DNA of 64,000 nt from Leifsonia shinshuensis (GCF_022606355.1 NZ_JAHHZQ010000004.1:434001-498000), one strand, 5' to 3'. Counted from the first letter of the stretch, positions 41,200-51,352 are shown. Notes: generated from the sequence alone by a model not told the origin. Numbers and translations: made by a program.

Positions 41200-42615
41200 A
41201 TGGCATCGAATCCGCTCGCGCCCCCGTGGCTGCGTGTTCCCGACGATGCGAACGCGCTCGTCCCCGGTCTCTGGTCGCGCACCGTGCGTCGGCACGAGGG
41301 CGTGATCGAGGTGGGCGGAGTCCCCGTCGCCGACCTCGCCGACCGGTTCGGCACCCCGCTCTATGTGGTCGACGAGCAGGAGGCGCGAGAGCGCGCCGTG
41401 GAGGTCCGCTCCGCGCTGCAGCGCGCGTTCGCGGAGGTCGGCTCCGCCGCCAAGGTCTACTACGCGGGCAAGGCGTTCCTCTCGATCGAGGTCGCGAGGT
41501 GGATGGCCGAGGCCGGCCTCAACATCGACGTCTGCTCGGGCGGCGAGCTCGCAGTCGCGCTCGCGGCCGGCGTCCCGGCCGAGCGGCTGGGGTTCCACGG
41601 AAACAACAAGTCTCTCGCCGAGATCGACCGCGCGGTCTCCGTCGGCGTCGGCGCCCTGATCATCGACAGCTTCCAGGAGATCGACCGGGTGGCCGAGGCG
41701 GCCTCCCGGCACGGTGTCGTGCAGCGGGTGCGTCTGCGGGTGAACAGCGGCGTGCATGCGGCGACGCACGCGTTCCTGGCCACCGCGCACGAGGACCAGA
41801 AGTTCGGGATCGCCCTCTCCGACGCCGCGGACGCGGTGGCGCGTATCCGCTCGCACGCCGGGCTCGACTTCCTCGGGCTGCACTGCCACATCGGTTCGCA
41901 GATCTTCGGTGCGGACGGCTTCGCCGAGTCGGCTGCCCGTCTGCTGACCGTGCACAAGGAGCTGCTCGTCGGAGGCGACATCCCGGAGCTCAATCTCGGC
42001 GGCGGATTCGGCATCGCCTACACCGCGGCCGACGACCCGGCGCCGATCGACGAACTGGCGCGCAGCATCGCGCAGACCGTCGCCGCGGCGTGCGAAGACC
42101 TCGGGATCCCCCTGCCGGCGGTGGCCTTCGAGCCGGGCCGGACGATCATCGGCACGGCCGGCCTCACCCTTTACACGGTCGGCACGACGAAGGACGTCAC
42201 CGTCTCGGCGCAGGACGACGGCGAGACCGCCGTGCGACGCTACGTGAGCGTGGACGGCGGCATGAGCGACAACGCCCGTCTCGCGCTCTACGGAGCCGAC
42301 TACTCGGCCAGGATCGCGGGCCGCGAGTCCGCCGCGCAGCCCGTCCTCGTGCGGGTCGCCGGCAAGCACTGCGAGAGCGGAGACATCGTCGTCGACGCCG
42401 AGTACCTGCCGGGCGACGTGGAGCCGGGCGACCTCCTCGCTGTTCCGGCGACCGGTGCGTACTGCTGGTCGCTGGCGAGCAACTACAACTACCTCGGCCG
42501 CCCCGCGGTGATCGCGGTGCGCGACGGCGCCGCGCGCGTCATCGTGCGCGGAGAGACCGAGGCCGACCTGCTGGCGCGCGACGCCGCCTACGACGACGGG
42601 AGCACCGAGCGATGA
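41200..42615 (+). CDS. lysA: Diaminopimelate decarboxylase
   Basis: A 471-residue fold-type III PLP enzyme that makes L-lysine from meso-diaminopimelate, the last step of lysine synthesis. The PLP lysine is K91 in VYYAGKAFLS. HCHIGSQIF, the GGGFGIAY phosphate-binding loop, EPGRTIIGTAG and the CESGDIV substrate motif are all intact. ATG 41200 has GAGG upstream. Its stop overlaps the hom ATG (ATGA). Confidence 0.97.
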   Translation: MASNPLAPPWLRVPDDANALVPGLWSRTVRRHEGVIEVGGVPVADLADRFGTPLYVVDEQEARERAVEVRSALQRAFAEVGSAAKVYYAGKAFLSIEVARWMAEAGLNIDVCSGGELAVALAAGVPAERLGFHGNNKSLAEIDRAVSVGVGALIIDSFQEIDRVAEAASRHGVVQRVRLRVNSGVHAATHAFLATAHEDQKFGIALSDAADAVARIRSHAGLDFLGLHCHIGSQIFGADGFAESAARLLTVHKELLVGGDIPELNLGGGFGIAYTAADDPAPIDELARSIAQTVAAACEDLGIPLPAVAFEPGRTIIGTAGLTLYTVGTTKDVTVSAQDDGETAVRRYVSVDGGMSDNARLALYGADYSARIAGRESAAQPVLVRVAGKHCESGDIVVDAEYLPGDVEPGDLLAVPATGAYCWSLASNYNYLGRPAVIAVRDGAARVIVRGETEADLLARDAAYDDGSTER

Positions 42616-43985
42616 TCGAGTACCGCAACCTGCGGGTGGCACTCCTGGGGGCCGGCTCCGTCGGATCCCAGGTGGCGCGACTGCTGCTGGAACAGGGTGA
42701 CGAGTTCGCGTCGCGGGTCGGCGCGCGGCTGGAGCTCGTGGGCATCGCCGTGCGCGATGTCGACGCCCCGCGCGACGTCGACCTCCCGCGCGAGCTGTTC
42801 ACGACCGACGCCAGCTCCCTCATCCTGGGCGCCGACATCGTCGTCGAGCTGATGGGCGGTGTCGAGCCGGCGCGCGGCTATGTGCTGGAGGCCCTCAACT
42901 CGGGCGCCGACGTCATCACCGCCAACAAGGCACTGCTGGCCACCCACGGCCCCGAGCTGTTCGAGGCAGCGGAGCAGGTCGGCGCACAGCTGTACTACGA
43001 GGCGGCGGTCGCCGGGGCGATCCCGATCATCCGGCCGCTGCGCGACAGCCTCGCCGGTGACACCGTGACGCGCATCCTCGGCATCGTCAACGGCACGACG
43101 AACTTCATCCTCGACCGCATGGACACCCACGGTGAGACCCTCGCCGACGCGCTCGCGATCGCGACGGCCCGCGGCTACGCGGAGGCCGACCCGACCGCCG
43201 ACATCGGCGGCTACGACGCCGCGCAGAAGGCCGCCATCCTGGCGAGCCTGGCCTTCCACACCACCGTGCCGCTGGAGCGCGTGTACCGCGAGGGCATCAC
43301 CGCCGTGACGCGCGAGCAGGTCGACGCCGCCCGTGAGGCGGGAGCGGTCATCAAGCTGCTGGCGATCTGCGAGCGGCTGACCGACCCGGAGACGGGGGAG
43401 GAGGGCGTCTCGGCCCGCGTCTACCCGGCCCTGATAAGCCGCGAGCACCCGCTCGCCGCCGTGCGCGGCGCGCACAACGCGGTGTTCGTGCAGGCGGCCG
43501 CCGCGGGCGACCTGATGTTCTACGGCGCGGGCGCCGGCGGGGTCGAGACTGCCTCCGCCGTGCTCGGCGACGTCGTATCGGCTGCCCGCCGGCACGTGGT
43601 CGGCGGCCCCGGCGTCGCCGAGTCGACGCACGCGGGCCTCCCTGTGCTCGACATCGGCCGCGTGGTCACGCGCTACCAGATCACCCTGTCGGTGGAGGAC
43701 CAGCCGGGCGTGCTGGCGGCGGTCGCCCGCATCCTGAGCGACGGCGGTGTGAGCGTCGAGACGATGCAGCAGTCGGTGCCGAGCACGACCAGTACCGTGG
43801 TCCTCCCCGGGCGGTCCCCGTTGCAGAGTGTGGCGCCGATTCACGGCCCGGGCGCCCCCACCGCTACCCTGGTGATCGGCACCCACGAAGCCGAGGAGGC
43901 CGCGCTCGCGGCCACCGTGGAGGCGCTCGCGGCCAGCGACGTGGTCACCGCCGTCTCTTCCGTTCTCCGAGTCGAAGGATCTTAA
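42612..43985 (+). CDS. hom: Homoserine dehydrogenase with ACT domain
   Basis: A 457-residue enzyme reducing aspartate semialdehyde to homoserine. The NAD(P) motif VALLGAGSVGSQVA is at the N-terminus, followed by TANKALLATHG, YEAAVAGAIPIIRPL, GIVNGTTNFIL and the substrate-binding GYAEADPTADIGGYDAAQK. A C-terminal ACT domain (ITLSVEDQPGVLAAVARIL) implies feedback control, probably by threonine. It is coupled to lysA upstream and thrC downstream (TAATG). Confidence 0.97.
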   Translation: MIEYRNLRVALLGAGSVGSQVARLLLEQGDEFASRVGARLELVGIAVRDVDAPRDVDLPRELFTTDASSLILGADIVVELMGGVEPARGYVLEALNSGADVITANKALLATHGPELFEAAEQVGAQLYYEAAVAGAIPIIRPLRDSLAGDTVTRILGIVNGTTNFILDRMDTHGETLADALAIATARGYAEADPTADIGGYDAAQKAAILASLAFHTTVPLERVYREGITAVTREQVDAAREAGAVIKLLAICERLTDPETGEEGVSARVYPALISREHPLAAVRGAHNAVFVQAAAAGDLMFYGAGAGGVETASAVLGDVVSAARRHVVGGPGVAESTHAGLPVLDIGRVVTRYQITLSVEDQPGVLAAVARILSDGGVSVETMQQSVPSTTSTVVLPGRSPLQSVAPIHGPGAPTATLVIGTHEAEEAALAATVEALAASDVVTAVSSVLRVEGS

Positions 43986-45091
43986 TGCCCGAGAAGTCCT
44001 ACAGTCGTCAGTGGCGTGGCGTCCTGCGCGAGTACGCGGACCGCCTGAACATCTCCGAGGCCACCCCGATCGTGACCCTCGGCGAAGGCGGCACCCCGCT
44101 GCTCCCGGCCCCCGCGCTCTCGGCGCGCACCGGTGCGAACGTCTTCGTGAAGTTCGAGGGCATGAACCCGACCGGGTCGTTCAAAGACCGCGGGATGACG
44201 ATGGCGATCTCGAAGGCCGTCGAGCACGGGGCGAAGGCCGTCATCTGCGCCTCCACCGGCAACACCTCGGCCTCGGCGGCGGCGTACGCCACCCACGCCG
44301 GCATCCAGGCCGTCGTGCTGGTGCCGGAGGGCAAGATCGCGATGGGCAAGCTCAGCCAGGCCATCGCCCACAACGCGCAGCTGCTGCAGGTGCAGGGCAA
44401 CTTCGACGACTGCCTCGACATCGCCCGCGACCTGGCCACCAACTACCCGGTGCACCTGGTCAACTCCGTGAACCCCGACCGCATCGAGGGCCAGAAGACC
44501 GCCGCGTTCGAGGTCGTCGAGGTGCTCGGCGACGCTCCCGACTTCCACATCGTCCCCGTCGGCAACGCCGGCAACTACACCGCCTACCACCGCGGTTACA
44601 CCGAGGAGCTGCAGCGCGGCGAGTCCACGAAGCTTCCGCGCATGTTCGGCTTCCAGGCCGCGGGCAGCGCCCCGATCGTGCTCGGTCACGCCGTCAAGGA
44701 GCCCGACACCATCGCCACCGCGATCCGCATCGGAAATCCGGCGTCGTGGGAGCTCGCGCTCAACGCGCGCGACGACAGCGAGGGCTACTTCGGCGCGATC
44801 GAGGACGCGGGCATCCTCGAGGCGCACCGCATCCTCTCCGCCGAGGTCGGCATCTTCGTCGAGCCGGCCAGCGCGATCAGCGTCGCCGGCCTGCTGGAGC
44901 GCGCGGCCGCCGGTGCCATCCCTGCCGGCTCCACGGTCGTCCTCACCGTCACCGGCCACGGCCTGAAAGACCCGCAGTGGGCGCTGCGCACCGCAGACGG
45001 CTCCGACGTGCAGCCGACGAGCGTGCCGGTGGACACCGCGGCGATCGCCGACGTGCTCGGCCTCTCGGCCGACGCGGGAGCGTCGGCGTGA
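43985..45091 (+). CDS. thrC: Threonine synthase
   Basis: A 368-residue PLP-dependent enzyme converting O-phosphohomoserine to threonine. The PLP lysine is K67 in NPTGSFKDRGMT. The ASTGNTSASAAAYA phosphate-binding loop, PVGNAGNYTAYHRGY and TGHGLKDP are typical of the short actinobacterial ThrC. Its start overlaps the hom stop by one base, and its stop overlaps thrB (GTGA). Confidence 0.97.
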   Translation: MPEKSYSRQWRGVLREYADRLNISEATPIVTLGEGGTPLLPAPALSARTGANVFVKFEGMNPTGSFKDRGMTMAISKAVEHGAKAVICASTGNTSASAAAYATHAGIQAVVLVPEGKIAMGKLSQAIAHNAQLLQVQGNFDDCLDIARDLATNYPVHLVNSVNPDRIEGQKTAAFEVVEVLGDAPDFHIVPVGNAGNYTAYHRGYTEELQRGESTKLPRMFGFQAAGSAPIVLGHAVKEPDTIATAIRIGNPASWELALNARDDSEGYFGAIEDAGILEAHRILSAEVGIFVEPASAISVAGLLERAAAGAIPAGSTVVLTVTGHGLKDPQWALRTADGSDVQPTSVPVDTAAIADVLGLSADAGASA

Positions 45092-46050
45092 CCCTTCGCA
45101 CCGTCGACCTGCGCGGGCGTGCGGTCGCGGTGAAGGTCCCGGCGACGAGCGCCAACCTCGGCCCGGGCTTCGACACGCTGGGGCTTTCGCTCGCGCTCTA
45201 CGACGAGCTGCGGGTCGCGGTGCGCGACGAGCCGGGCGCGACCGTCCAGGTCACCGGTGTCGGAGCAGGGGAGGTGCCGACCGACGAGACGAACCTCGTC
45301 GTGCGCGCCATCGCCCACACGTTCGAGTCGGTGGGCATCGCACTGCCGGGCCTCGACCTCCAGGCGCGCAACAGCATCCCGCACGGCAGGGGCCTCGGCT
45401 CCTCCGGCGCAGCCATCGTCTCCGGCATCATGGCGGCGAAGGGCCTGTTGGAGGGCGTCGTCGAGTTCGACTCCCAGACGCTCCTCGCGCTCGCCAACGA
45501 CATGGAGGGTCACCCCGACAACGTGGCGCCCGCCCTCTTCGGCGGTCTGACCATCGCCTGGGTCACCCCGGACGGTCCGCGCTTCAAGAAGCTGATCGTC
45601 CACCGCGGGGTCTCGCCCCTGGTCCTGGTGCCGGAGCACGTCATGTCGACCGCGCTCGCGCGCAGTCTCCAGCCGCAGTCCGTGCCCCACGAGGACGCGG
45701 TCTTCAACGTCTCGCGCTCCGCGCTGCTGGTCGCGGCTCTCATCCAGAGCCCCGAGCTGCTGCACGCCGCCACCGAGGACAAGCTCCACCAGAGCTATCG
45801 CGCCTCGGCCATGCCGGAGACCGACAGCCTGATCACGCTTCTGCGGTCGAACGGTTTCGCCGCGGTGGTCTCGGGGGCGGGGCCCTCCATCCTCGTGCTC
45901 TGCAGTGACCCGAGTCAGCGACTCGCCGCCGCCGAGCTGGTCGCCAGCGAGGCGAAGACGGCCTGGCAGCCGCTCATGCTCGCGGTCGACTTCAAGGGGG
46001 CGACGGTGACCGCCGCGCCGGCCGACGAGGCGGACACACCGGCCGCGTAG
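45088..46050 (+). CDS. thrB: Homoserine kinase
   Basis: A 320-residue GHMP kinase phosphorylating homoserine. The substrate motif VPATSANLGPGFDTLG is near the N-terminus, the ATP loop is PHGRGLGSSGAAI (about 99-110), and the C-terminal motif is AVVSGAGPSIL. GTG 45088 overlaps the thrC stop. It closes the hom-thrC-thrB unit. A separate promoter for rho follows. Confidence 0.97.
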   Translation: MTLRTVDLRGRAVAVKVPATSANLGPGFDTLGLSLALYDELRVAVRDEPGATVQVTGVGAGEVPTDETNLVVRAIAHTFESVGIALPGLDLQARNSIPHGRGLGSSGAAIVSGIMAAKGLLEGVVEFDSQTLLALANDMEGHPDNVAPALFGGLTIAWVTPDGPRFKKLIVHRGVSPLVLVPEHVMSTALARSLQPQSVPHEDAVFNVSRSALLVAALIQSPELLHAATEDKLHQSYRASAMPETDSLITLLRSNGFAAVVSGAGPSILVLCSDPSQRLAAAELVASEAKTAWQPLMLAVDFKGATVTAAPADEADTPAA

Positions 46051-46076
46051 CGTCAGAAACGCCCGGTACGAAGTGG

Positions 46077-46200
46077 TAAACTGTTCGGGCACCCGTGAAG
46101 AACCCGCGTCACGAGCGAATCAAGCTTCCGGGTGATCTCTTAGCAATCATGCCGTCACTCCTGCCTGCGCTTTTCGGATATCCGGAGCATCCGGGTATCC
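46077..46200 (+). promoter_or_regulatory. rho promoter and leader hairpin
   Basis: The 259-base gap before rho has TAAACT at 46077-46082 as a likely -10 box, leaving a leader of about 220 bases. A hairpin GGATATCCGG (46176-46185) with CCGGGTATCC (46191-46200) and a 5-base loop lies in it. Rho genes are commonly autoregulated by premature termination in such leaders. Apart from this I see no gene here. Confidence 0.5.
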
Positions 46201-46309
46201 CGAGCGCACCGTAGCGCGGATCCGTACGCAGCGCGGCAAGGCAGGTTCACGTGGCGAGTGCTCCACAGCGGCGCGCAGAGTGCGCGTCGGGGGAAAGGAA
46301 TCCTCTTCA

Positions 46310-48538
46310 GTGACTGATGTCGAACTCCACGCCGGGGGCGTGGACAACAGCGACCTGACCTCGCTCAAGGTGGCGGAGCTCCAGGCTCTCGCCGCCGAGC
46401 TCGGCCTCCAGGGCGCGACCCGGCTCCGCAAGGGCGAGCTGGTCGAGGCGATCGCGACGGCCCGCGCCGCCGCGGCAGGGGCCGCGGACGCGGCGCCCGA
46501 GCAGAGCGATGCAGAGGCCGCCGCTCCCGTCGCCGCCGCTCCCGTCGCCGCCGAGCCCGTCGCCGCCGAGCCCGTTGCGATCGCGGTCGAGCAGGCCGAC
46601 CACGCGTCGGCCGCCTCTCAGGTTCTCGTCGAGCCGCTCATCGCCGAGCCGGCCGTGACCGCCGAGCCGCTCGTGGGCGATGCGCTCCTCGCCGAGGCCG
46701 AAGCCTCCGCCGCGCCGCGCCGCCGTGGCTCGCGCCGTGCCTCCAGCCCGGACGGCACCATCCTCCCCGCCGCGACGAGCGTCGCAGCGGGCACGCACGT
46801 GAACACCGGCGAGACCGGTGTCGAGTCCCTCATCCCCGACGTGGATGCACTGCTCGACTCCGCGCTCGCGTCCCGCGAGCAGGCTCAGCGCGACGGCCAG
46901 GGCGGTCGTCGCCGCCGCGGTCGCGGCCAGAACGGTGGCCAGGGTCAGCAGAACGGCGCGCAGGAGGCCGACGAGCAGTCGACCGAGGCGACCGCCGAGA
47001 CCGAGGCGACGCAGGCCGAGTCGGTCGAGCAGGGAGGCGAGCAGCAGCAGGGCGGACGCAACCGCCGCAACCGCAACCGCAACAAGGGCAACGGCCAGGG
47101 CAGCGAGCAGAACCAGCAGGGCGGCCAGAACCAGCAGGGCGGCCAGAACCAGCAGGGTCAGCAGAACCAGCAGGGTCAGCAGAACCAGCCGAAGGACCTC
47201 CAGGGCGACGGCGACAAGCAGGGCGGCCAGCAGAACCGCGGCCCGCAGCAGCAGCAGACCGACGGCGACCGTTCGGGCCGCTACCGCGACCGCAACCGCA
47301 AGCGCCGTGGCGGCGTGGCCGGCGACGAGTTCGAGCCCGAGATCGCCGACGACGACGTGCTCATCCCCGTCGCGGGCATCCTCGACGTGCTCGACAACTA
47401 CGCGTTCGTCCGCACGACGGGCTACCTCCCGGGCGCCAGCGACGTCTACGTCTCGCTCGGCCAGGTCAAGAAGTACAGCCTCCGCAAGGGCGACGCCGTC
47501 GTCGGTGCGATCCGTCAGCCGCGCGAGGGCGACAGCAACAGCCGCCAGAAGTACAACGCGCTGGTGAAGGTCGACTCGATCAACGGCCAGACCGTCGAAG
47601 AGGCCGCCACCCGCGTCGAGTTCGGCAAGCTGACGCCGCTCTACCCGCAGGAGCGCCTGCGGCTGGAGACCGAGCCCGGCAAGGTGACCCAGCGGATCAT
47701 CGACCTGGTCGCCCCGATCGGCAAGGGTCAGCGCGGGCTCATCGTCGCACCGCCCAAGGCCGGCAAGACCATCGTGATGCAGCAGATCGCCAACGCGATC
47801 ACCACCAACAACCCCGAGGTGCACCTCATGGTCGTCCTGGTGGACGAGCGTCCCGAAGAGGTCACCGACATGCAGCGCACGGTGAAGGGCGAGGTCATCG
47901 CGTCCACGTTCGACCGCCCCGCCGAAGACCACACCACGGTCGCCGAGCTGGCGATCGAGCGTGCGAAGCGCTTGGTGGAGCTGGGCCACGACGTCGTCGT
48001 GCTCCTCGACTCGATCACCCGTCTCGGCCGCGCCTACAACCTTACGGCGCCGGCCTCCGGTCGCATCCTGTCCGGTGGCGTCGACGCCTCCGCGCTGTAC
48101 CCGCCCAAGCGCTTCTTCGGCGCCGCGCGCAACATCGAGCACGGCGGCTCGCTCACCATCCTCGCTTCGGCGCTGGTGGAGACCGGCTCCAAGATGGACG
48201 AGGTCATCTTCGAGGAGTTCAAGGGCACCGGCAACATGGAGCTCCGCCTGTCGCGCCAGCTGGCCGACAAGCGCATCTTCCCTGCCGTCGACGTGAACGC
48301 CTCCGGCACCCGCCGCGAAGAGATGCTCATGGGCCAGGACGAGGTCAAGATCACCTGGAAGCTGCGTCGTGCGCTCGCGGGCGTCGACCAGCAGCAGGCG
48401 CTCGAGATCGTGCTCGGCCGTCTCAAGGAGACCTCGAGCAACGTCGAGTTCCTGATGCAGGTGCAGAAGTCGATGCCGCAGCCCGCCAACGGCCACAGCA
48501 ACGCGCACTCGCACGGTCACGAGAACGACCACCGCTAG
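46310..48538 (+). CDS. rho: Transcription termination factor Rho, with N/Q-rich insert
   Basis: A 742-residue Rho, much longer than the roughly 420 residues of E. coli Rho. Order: a Rho N-terminal SAP-like helix motif (LKVAELQALAAELGLQGATR), an Ala/Val/Glu-rich low-complexity stretch, an Arg/Gly/Asn/Gln-rich region from about 205 to 335, the RNA-binding cold-shock-like domain (GILDVLDNYAFVRTTGYLPG), then the hexameric ATPase with Walker A PPKAGKT (K486) and VVVLLDSITRLGRAYN. Actinobacterial Rho proteins are known for large inserts. The start is GTG 46310 with GGAAAGGA upstream. A strong terminator follows the stop. Confidence 0.96.
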   Translation: MTDVELHAGGVDNSDLTSLKVAELQALAAELGLQGATRLRKGELVEAIATARAAAAGAADAAPEQSDAEAAAPVAAAPVAAEPVAAEPVAIAVEQADHASAASQVLVEPLIAEPAVTAEPLVGDALLAEAEASAAPRRRGSRRASSPDGTILPAATSVAAGTHVNTGETGVESLIPDVDALLDSALASREQAQRDGQGGRRRRGRGQNGGQGQQNGAQEADEQSTEATAETEATQAESVEQGGEQQQGGRNRRNRNRNKGNGQGSEQNQQGGQNQQGGQNQQGQQNQQGQQNQPKDLQGDGDKQGGQQNRGPQQQQTDGDRSGRYRDRNRKRRGGVAGDEFEPEIADDDVLIPVAGILDVLDNYAFVRTTGYLPGASDVYVSLGQVKKYSLRKGDAVVGAIRQPREGDSNSRQKYNALVKVDSINGQTVEEAATRVEFGKLTPLYPQERLRLETEPGKVTQRIIDLVAPIGKGQRGLIVAPPKAGKTIVMQQIANAITTNNPEVHLMVVLVDERPEEVTDMQRTVKGEVIASTFDRPAEDHTTVAELAIERAKRLVELGHDVVVLLDSITRLGRAYNLTAPASGRILSGGVDASALYPPKRFFGAARNIEHGGSLTILASALVETGSKMDEVIFEEFKGTGNMELRLSRQLADKRIFPAVDVNASGTRREEMLMGQDEVKITWKLRRALAGVDQQQALEIVLGRLKETSSNVEFLMQVQKSMPQPANGHSNAHSHGHENDHR
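47111..47182 (+). repeat. 18-bp tandem repeat inside rho
   Basis: Four units of 18 bases, at 47111, 47129, 47147 and 47165, encode NQQGGQ twice then NQQGQQ twice. They form the centre of the Asn/Gln/Gly-rich segment of Rho. Confidence 0.9.
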
Positions 48539-48544
48539 CTGACG

Positions 48545-48591
48545 AAAGTGCCCGTCCGTCGCGCCCTCCGGTGCGGCGGACGGGCACTTTT
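48545..48591 (+). terminator. Intrinsic terminator after rho
   Basis: Arms AAAGTGCCCGTCCGTCGC and GCGGCGGACGGGCACTTT pair over 18 bases with one mismatch around a 10-base loop, followed by a short T run. It begins 7 bases after the rho stop. Confidence 0.93.
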
Positions 48592-48629
48592 CCGTTCCCG
48601 GATTCAGCGCAAGCAGAAAGAAGCCCCCC

Positions 48630-49706
48630 ATGTTCGAGTCGGTCACCGGCCTCATCGCCGAGCACGACGACCTCCAGCAGCAGCTCTCCGACCCTGAGCT
48701 GCACAGCGACCCGGTTCGCTCCAAGAAGGTGAACCGTCGCTACGCGGAGCTGTCGCGCATCGTCGCGGTGTACAACCAGTGGCAGCAGCTCTCGGACGAC
48801 CTGGAGGCCGCGCGCGAGCTGGCCGCGGAGGACGCGGCGTTCGCCGAAGAGATCCCCGGCCTCGAGCAGAGCCTCGAGGAGACCGGCGAGAAGCTGCGTC
48901 GGCTGCTGATCCCGCGCGACCCCAACGACAGCCGCGATGTGATCATGGAGATCAAGATGGGCGAGGGCGGGGCCGAGTCCGCGCTCTTCGCCGGTGACCT
49001 CCTGCGCATGTATCTGCACTATGCGGACTCGAAGCGCTGGAAGGCCGAGATCATCGAGCAGACCTCGAGCGACCTCGGCGGCATCAAGGACGTGCAGGTG
49101 GCGTTCAAGGGCACGTCGAGCGACCCGGCGGAGGGCGTCTGGGCGCACCTCAAGTACGAGGGCGGCGTGCACCGCGTGCAGCGCGTGCCGGCGACCGAGT
49201 CGCAGGGCCGCATCCACACCTCGGCCGCCGGCGTGCTCGTCTTCCCGGAGGTCGACGAGCCCGAAGAGGTCGAGATCAACCCCAACGACCTCAAGATCGA
49301 CGTGTTCCGGTCGTCGGGCCCGGGCGGTCAGTCGGTCAACACGACCGACTCGGCGGTGCGCATCACGCACGTGCCGACGGGGATCGTCGTCTCGATGCAG
49401 AACGAGAAGAGCCAGCTGCAGAACCGCGAGGCCGCCATGCGCGTGCTGCGGGCGCGCCTGCTGGCCAAGCAGCAGGAGGAGGCGGACGCCGAGGCCGCCG
49501 AGTTCCGCAAGGGCCAAATCCGGACCATGGACCGGTCCGAGCGGATCCGCACGTACAACTTCCCCGAGAACCGCATCGCGGACCACCGCACCGGCTACAA
49601 GGCTTACAACCTCGACACGGTCATGAACGGCGCGCTCGATCCCGTGATCGAGTCCAACATCCTCGCCGACGAGGAGGCGCGCCTGGCCGACCTGGCGCAG
49701 GACTGA
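48630..49706 (+). CDS. prfA: Peptide chain release factor 1
   Basis: A 358-residue class I release factor reading UAA and UAG. The codon-recognition tripeptide PAT is at 187-189 in [13 protein letters not shown], and the hydrolysis motif GGQ at 232-234 in [10 protein letters not shown] is intact. In many actinobacteria rpmE lies between rho and prfA. It is absent here, and prfA follows the rho terminator directly. prmC, which methylates this GGQ glutamine, is separated from it by the oppositely oriented cysK-cysE pair. Confidence 0.97.
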   Translation: MFESVTGLIAEHDDLQQQLSDPELHSDPVRSKKVNRRYAELSRIVAVYNQWQQLSDDLEAARELAAEDAAFAEEIPGLEQSLEETGEKLRRLLIPRDPNDSRDVIMEIKMGEGGAESALFAGDLLRMYLHYADSKRWKAEIIEQTSSDLGGIKDVQVAFKGTSSDPAEGVWAHLKYEGGVHRVQRVPATESQGRIHTSAAGVLVFPEVDEPEEVEINPNDLKIDVFRSSGPGGQSVNTTDSAVRITHVPTGIVVSMQNEKSQLQNREAAMRVLRARLLAKQQEEADAEAAEFRKGQIRTMDRSERIRTYNFPENRIADHRTGYKAYNLDTVMNGALDPVIESNILADEEARLADLAQD

Positions 49707-49773
49707 GCCGTCGCTTCCTCACTTTCTCCCGCAACACGCCGCGGTAGGCGAGAGAAAGTGAGGAAGCGATGGC
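49707..49773. repeat. Family D inverted-repeat element, copy 2
   Basis: Perfect 18-bp arms TCGCTTCCTCACTTTCTC (49711-49728) and its complement (49752-49769) enclose a 23-base loop containing CAACACGCCG. It fills the gap between prfA and the convergent cysE almost exactly, and it matches 12871-12940 in reverse orientation over its whole length. It may serve as a bidirectional terminator. Confidence 0.87.
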
Positions 49774-49776
49774 TGC

Positions 49777-50346
49777 TCAGATGTAGAGCGCGGGGTCGAG
49801 CCAGTCGTCTCCGGGGATCTGCTCGTGGCCGGAGCGCGGTCGGGGGCGCGCGGGGACGCCGGTGAGCACGGAGTCCGGCGGAGCGTCGTGCACGACGACG
49901 GCGTTCGCGCCGATGACGGTGCGCGCGCCGATGTCGATCGCGCCGAGGACCTTGGCGCCGGCGCCCACCGTGACGTGGTCGTGGATGGTGGGGTGGCGCT
50001 TGCCGTGGCCGCTGCCACGGCCACCGAGCGTGACGCCGTGGTACAGCATCACGTCGTCGCCGATCCAGGTGGTCTCGCCGATGACGACGCCCATCCCGTG
50101 GTCGATGAAGAAGCGCCGGCCGATGCGGGCGCCCGGGTGGATCTCGATGCCGGTCAGAAAGCGCGTGAACTGCGAGAGGATGCGCGCGGGCATCCGGAAC
50201 CCGGCGCGCCAGAGGCGGTGCGCGATCCGGTACGACCACACGGCGTGGAGACCGGAGTAGACGATCGCGACCTCCGCGCCTCCACGCGCCGCGGGGTCGT
50301 GCTTTCGCGCGTTACGGATGTCCTCGCGCGCCCGGAAGAGCGGCAC
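49777..50346 (-). CDS. cysE: Serine O-acetyltransferase
   Basis: A 189-residue left-handed beta-helix acetyltransferase that activates serine for cysteine synthesis. The helical N-terminus ([18 protein letters not shown]) is followed by hexapeptide repeats with [39 protein letters not shown] and [18 protein letters not shown]. It is of the short type (EpsC/CysE). GTG 50346 lies 5 bases after the cysK stop, so the pair is one operon. Confidence 0.94.
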   Translation of the reverse strand: MPLFRAREDIRNARKHDPAARGGAEVAIVYSGLHAVWSYRIAHRLWRAGFRMPARILSQFTRFLTGIEIHPGARIGRRFFIDHGMGVVIGETTWIGDDVMLYHGVTLGGRGSGHGKRHPTIHDHVTVGAGAKVLGAIDIGARTVIGANAVVVHDAPPDSVLTGVPARPRPRSGHEQIPGDDWLDPALYI

Positions 50347-50351
50347 GCGGT

Positions 50352-51290
50352 TCAGTCCAGCAGGTCCGCCCAGAGGGCTGTCGAGATGTACCGCTCTCCG
50401 GTGTCGGCGACGATGGCCACGACCGTCTTGCCGGCGTTCTCCGGTCGGGCCGCGACCTGGAGCGCCGCCCACACGATGGCGCCGGAGGAGATACCGGCGA
50501 GGATGCCCTCCTCGCTGGCGAGCTTCTTGGCGGTGGCGATCGAGTCGTCGAACGACACGTCGATGACTTCGTCGTAGACGCTGGTGTCGAGGATCTCCGG
50601 GACGAAGTTGGCACCGATGCCCTGGAGCTTGTGCGGGCCGGGCTTGCCGCCGTTGAGGATGGGGGAGTCGATCGGCTCGACCGCGATGACCTGCACGTCG
50701 GGCTTGCGCTCCTTGAGCACCTGGCCGACGCCCGTGATGGTGCCGCCGGTGCCGATGCCGGCGACGAAGATGTCGACGTCGCCGTCGGTGTCTTCCCAGA
50801 TCTCCTCTGCGGTGGTGGCGCGGTGGATGGCCGGGTTGGCCTCGTTGGCGAACTGGCGCGCCCAGATGGCGTTGTCGTTCTCTGCGACGATCTTCTGGGC
50901 CGCCTCCACGGCGCCGCGCATGCCGTCGGGGCCGGGGGTGAGGACGATCTCGGCGCCGAACGCGCGCAGCAGGACCCGGCGCTCCTTGGACATGGTCTCC
51001 GGCATCGTGAGGATGACCTTGTAGCCGCGCGCCGCGCCGACCATCGCGAGCGCGATTCCGGTGTTGCCACTGGTGCCCTCGACGATGGTGCCGCCGGGGC
51101 GCAGCTCGCCGGACTGCTCCGCGGCGTCGATGATGGCGACGCCGATGCGGTCCTTGACGCTTCCTGCGGGGTTGTAGAACTCCAGCTTCGCCAGCACGGT
51201 CGCGCCGGCGTCGGCGGCGATCCTGTTGAGCTTGACGAGGGGAGTGCGTCCGACGGCTTCGGTGATGTTGTCGTAGACCTGTGCTGGCAT
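50352..51290 (-). CDS. cysK: Cysteine synthase A
   Basis: A 312-residue PLP enzyme that forms cysteine from O-acetylserine and sulfide. The PLP lysine is K46 in [13 protein letters not shown]. The phosphate-binding [12 protein letters not shown], the [13 protein letters not shown] loop and [20 protein letters not shown] confirm CysK over cystathionine synthases. It forms an operon with cysE and reads divergently from prmC, with 62 bases between the starts. Confidence 0.96.
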   Translation of the reverse strand: MPAQVYDNITEAVGRTPLVKLNRIAADAGATVLAKLEFYNPAGSVKDRIGVAIIDAAEQSGELRPGGTIVEGTSGNTGIALAMVGAARGYKVILTMPETMSKERRVLLRAFGAEIVLTPGPDGMRGAVEAAQKIVAENDNAIWARQFANEANPAIHRATTAEEIWEDTDGDVDIFVAGIGTGGTITGVGQVLKERKPDVQVIAVEPIDSPILNGGKPGPHKLQGIGANFVPEILDTSVYDEVIDVSFDDSIATAKKLASEEGILAGISSGAIVWAALQVAARPENAGKTVVAIVADTGERYISTALWADLLD

Positions 51291-51337
51291 GGTTCACACT
51301 CTAATCCGCGCGGGGGGCCCGGCGCCCTGTGTGACGG

Positions 51338-51343
51338 TATGCT
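51338..51343 (+). promoter_or_regulatory. Candidate -10 box of prmC
   Basis: TATGCT ends 9 bases before ATG 51353, so the leader would be about 3 bases. No Shine-Dalgarno is visible. Its own promoter fits with prmC being separated from prfA. Confidence 0.5.
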
Positions 51344-51352
51344 CATCGGGCC

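Noticed and set aside
46307-48724. 805-codon minus-strand ORF opposite rho
   Set aside because: It is a shadow of the repetitive rho coding region, with Leu/Val/Asp-rich low complexity and no motif.
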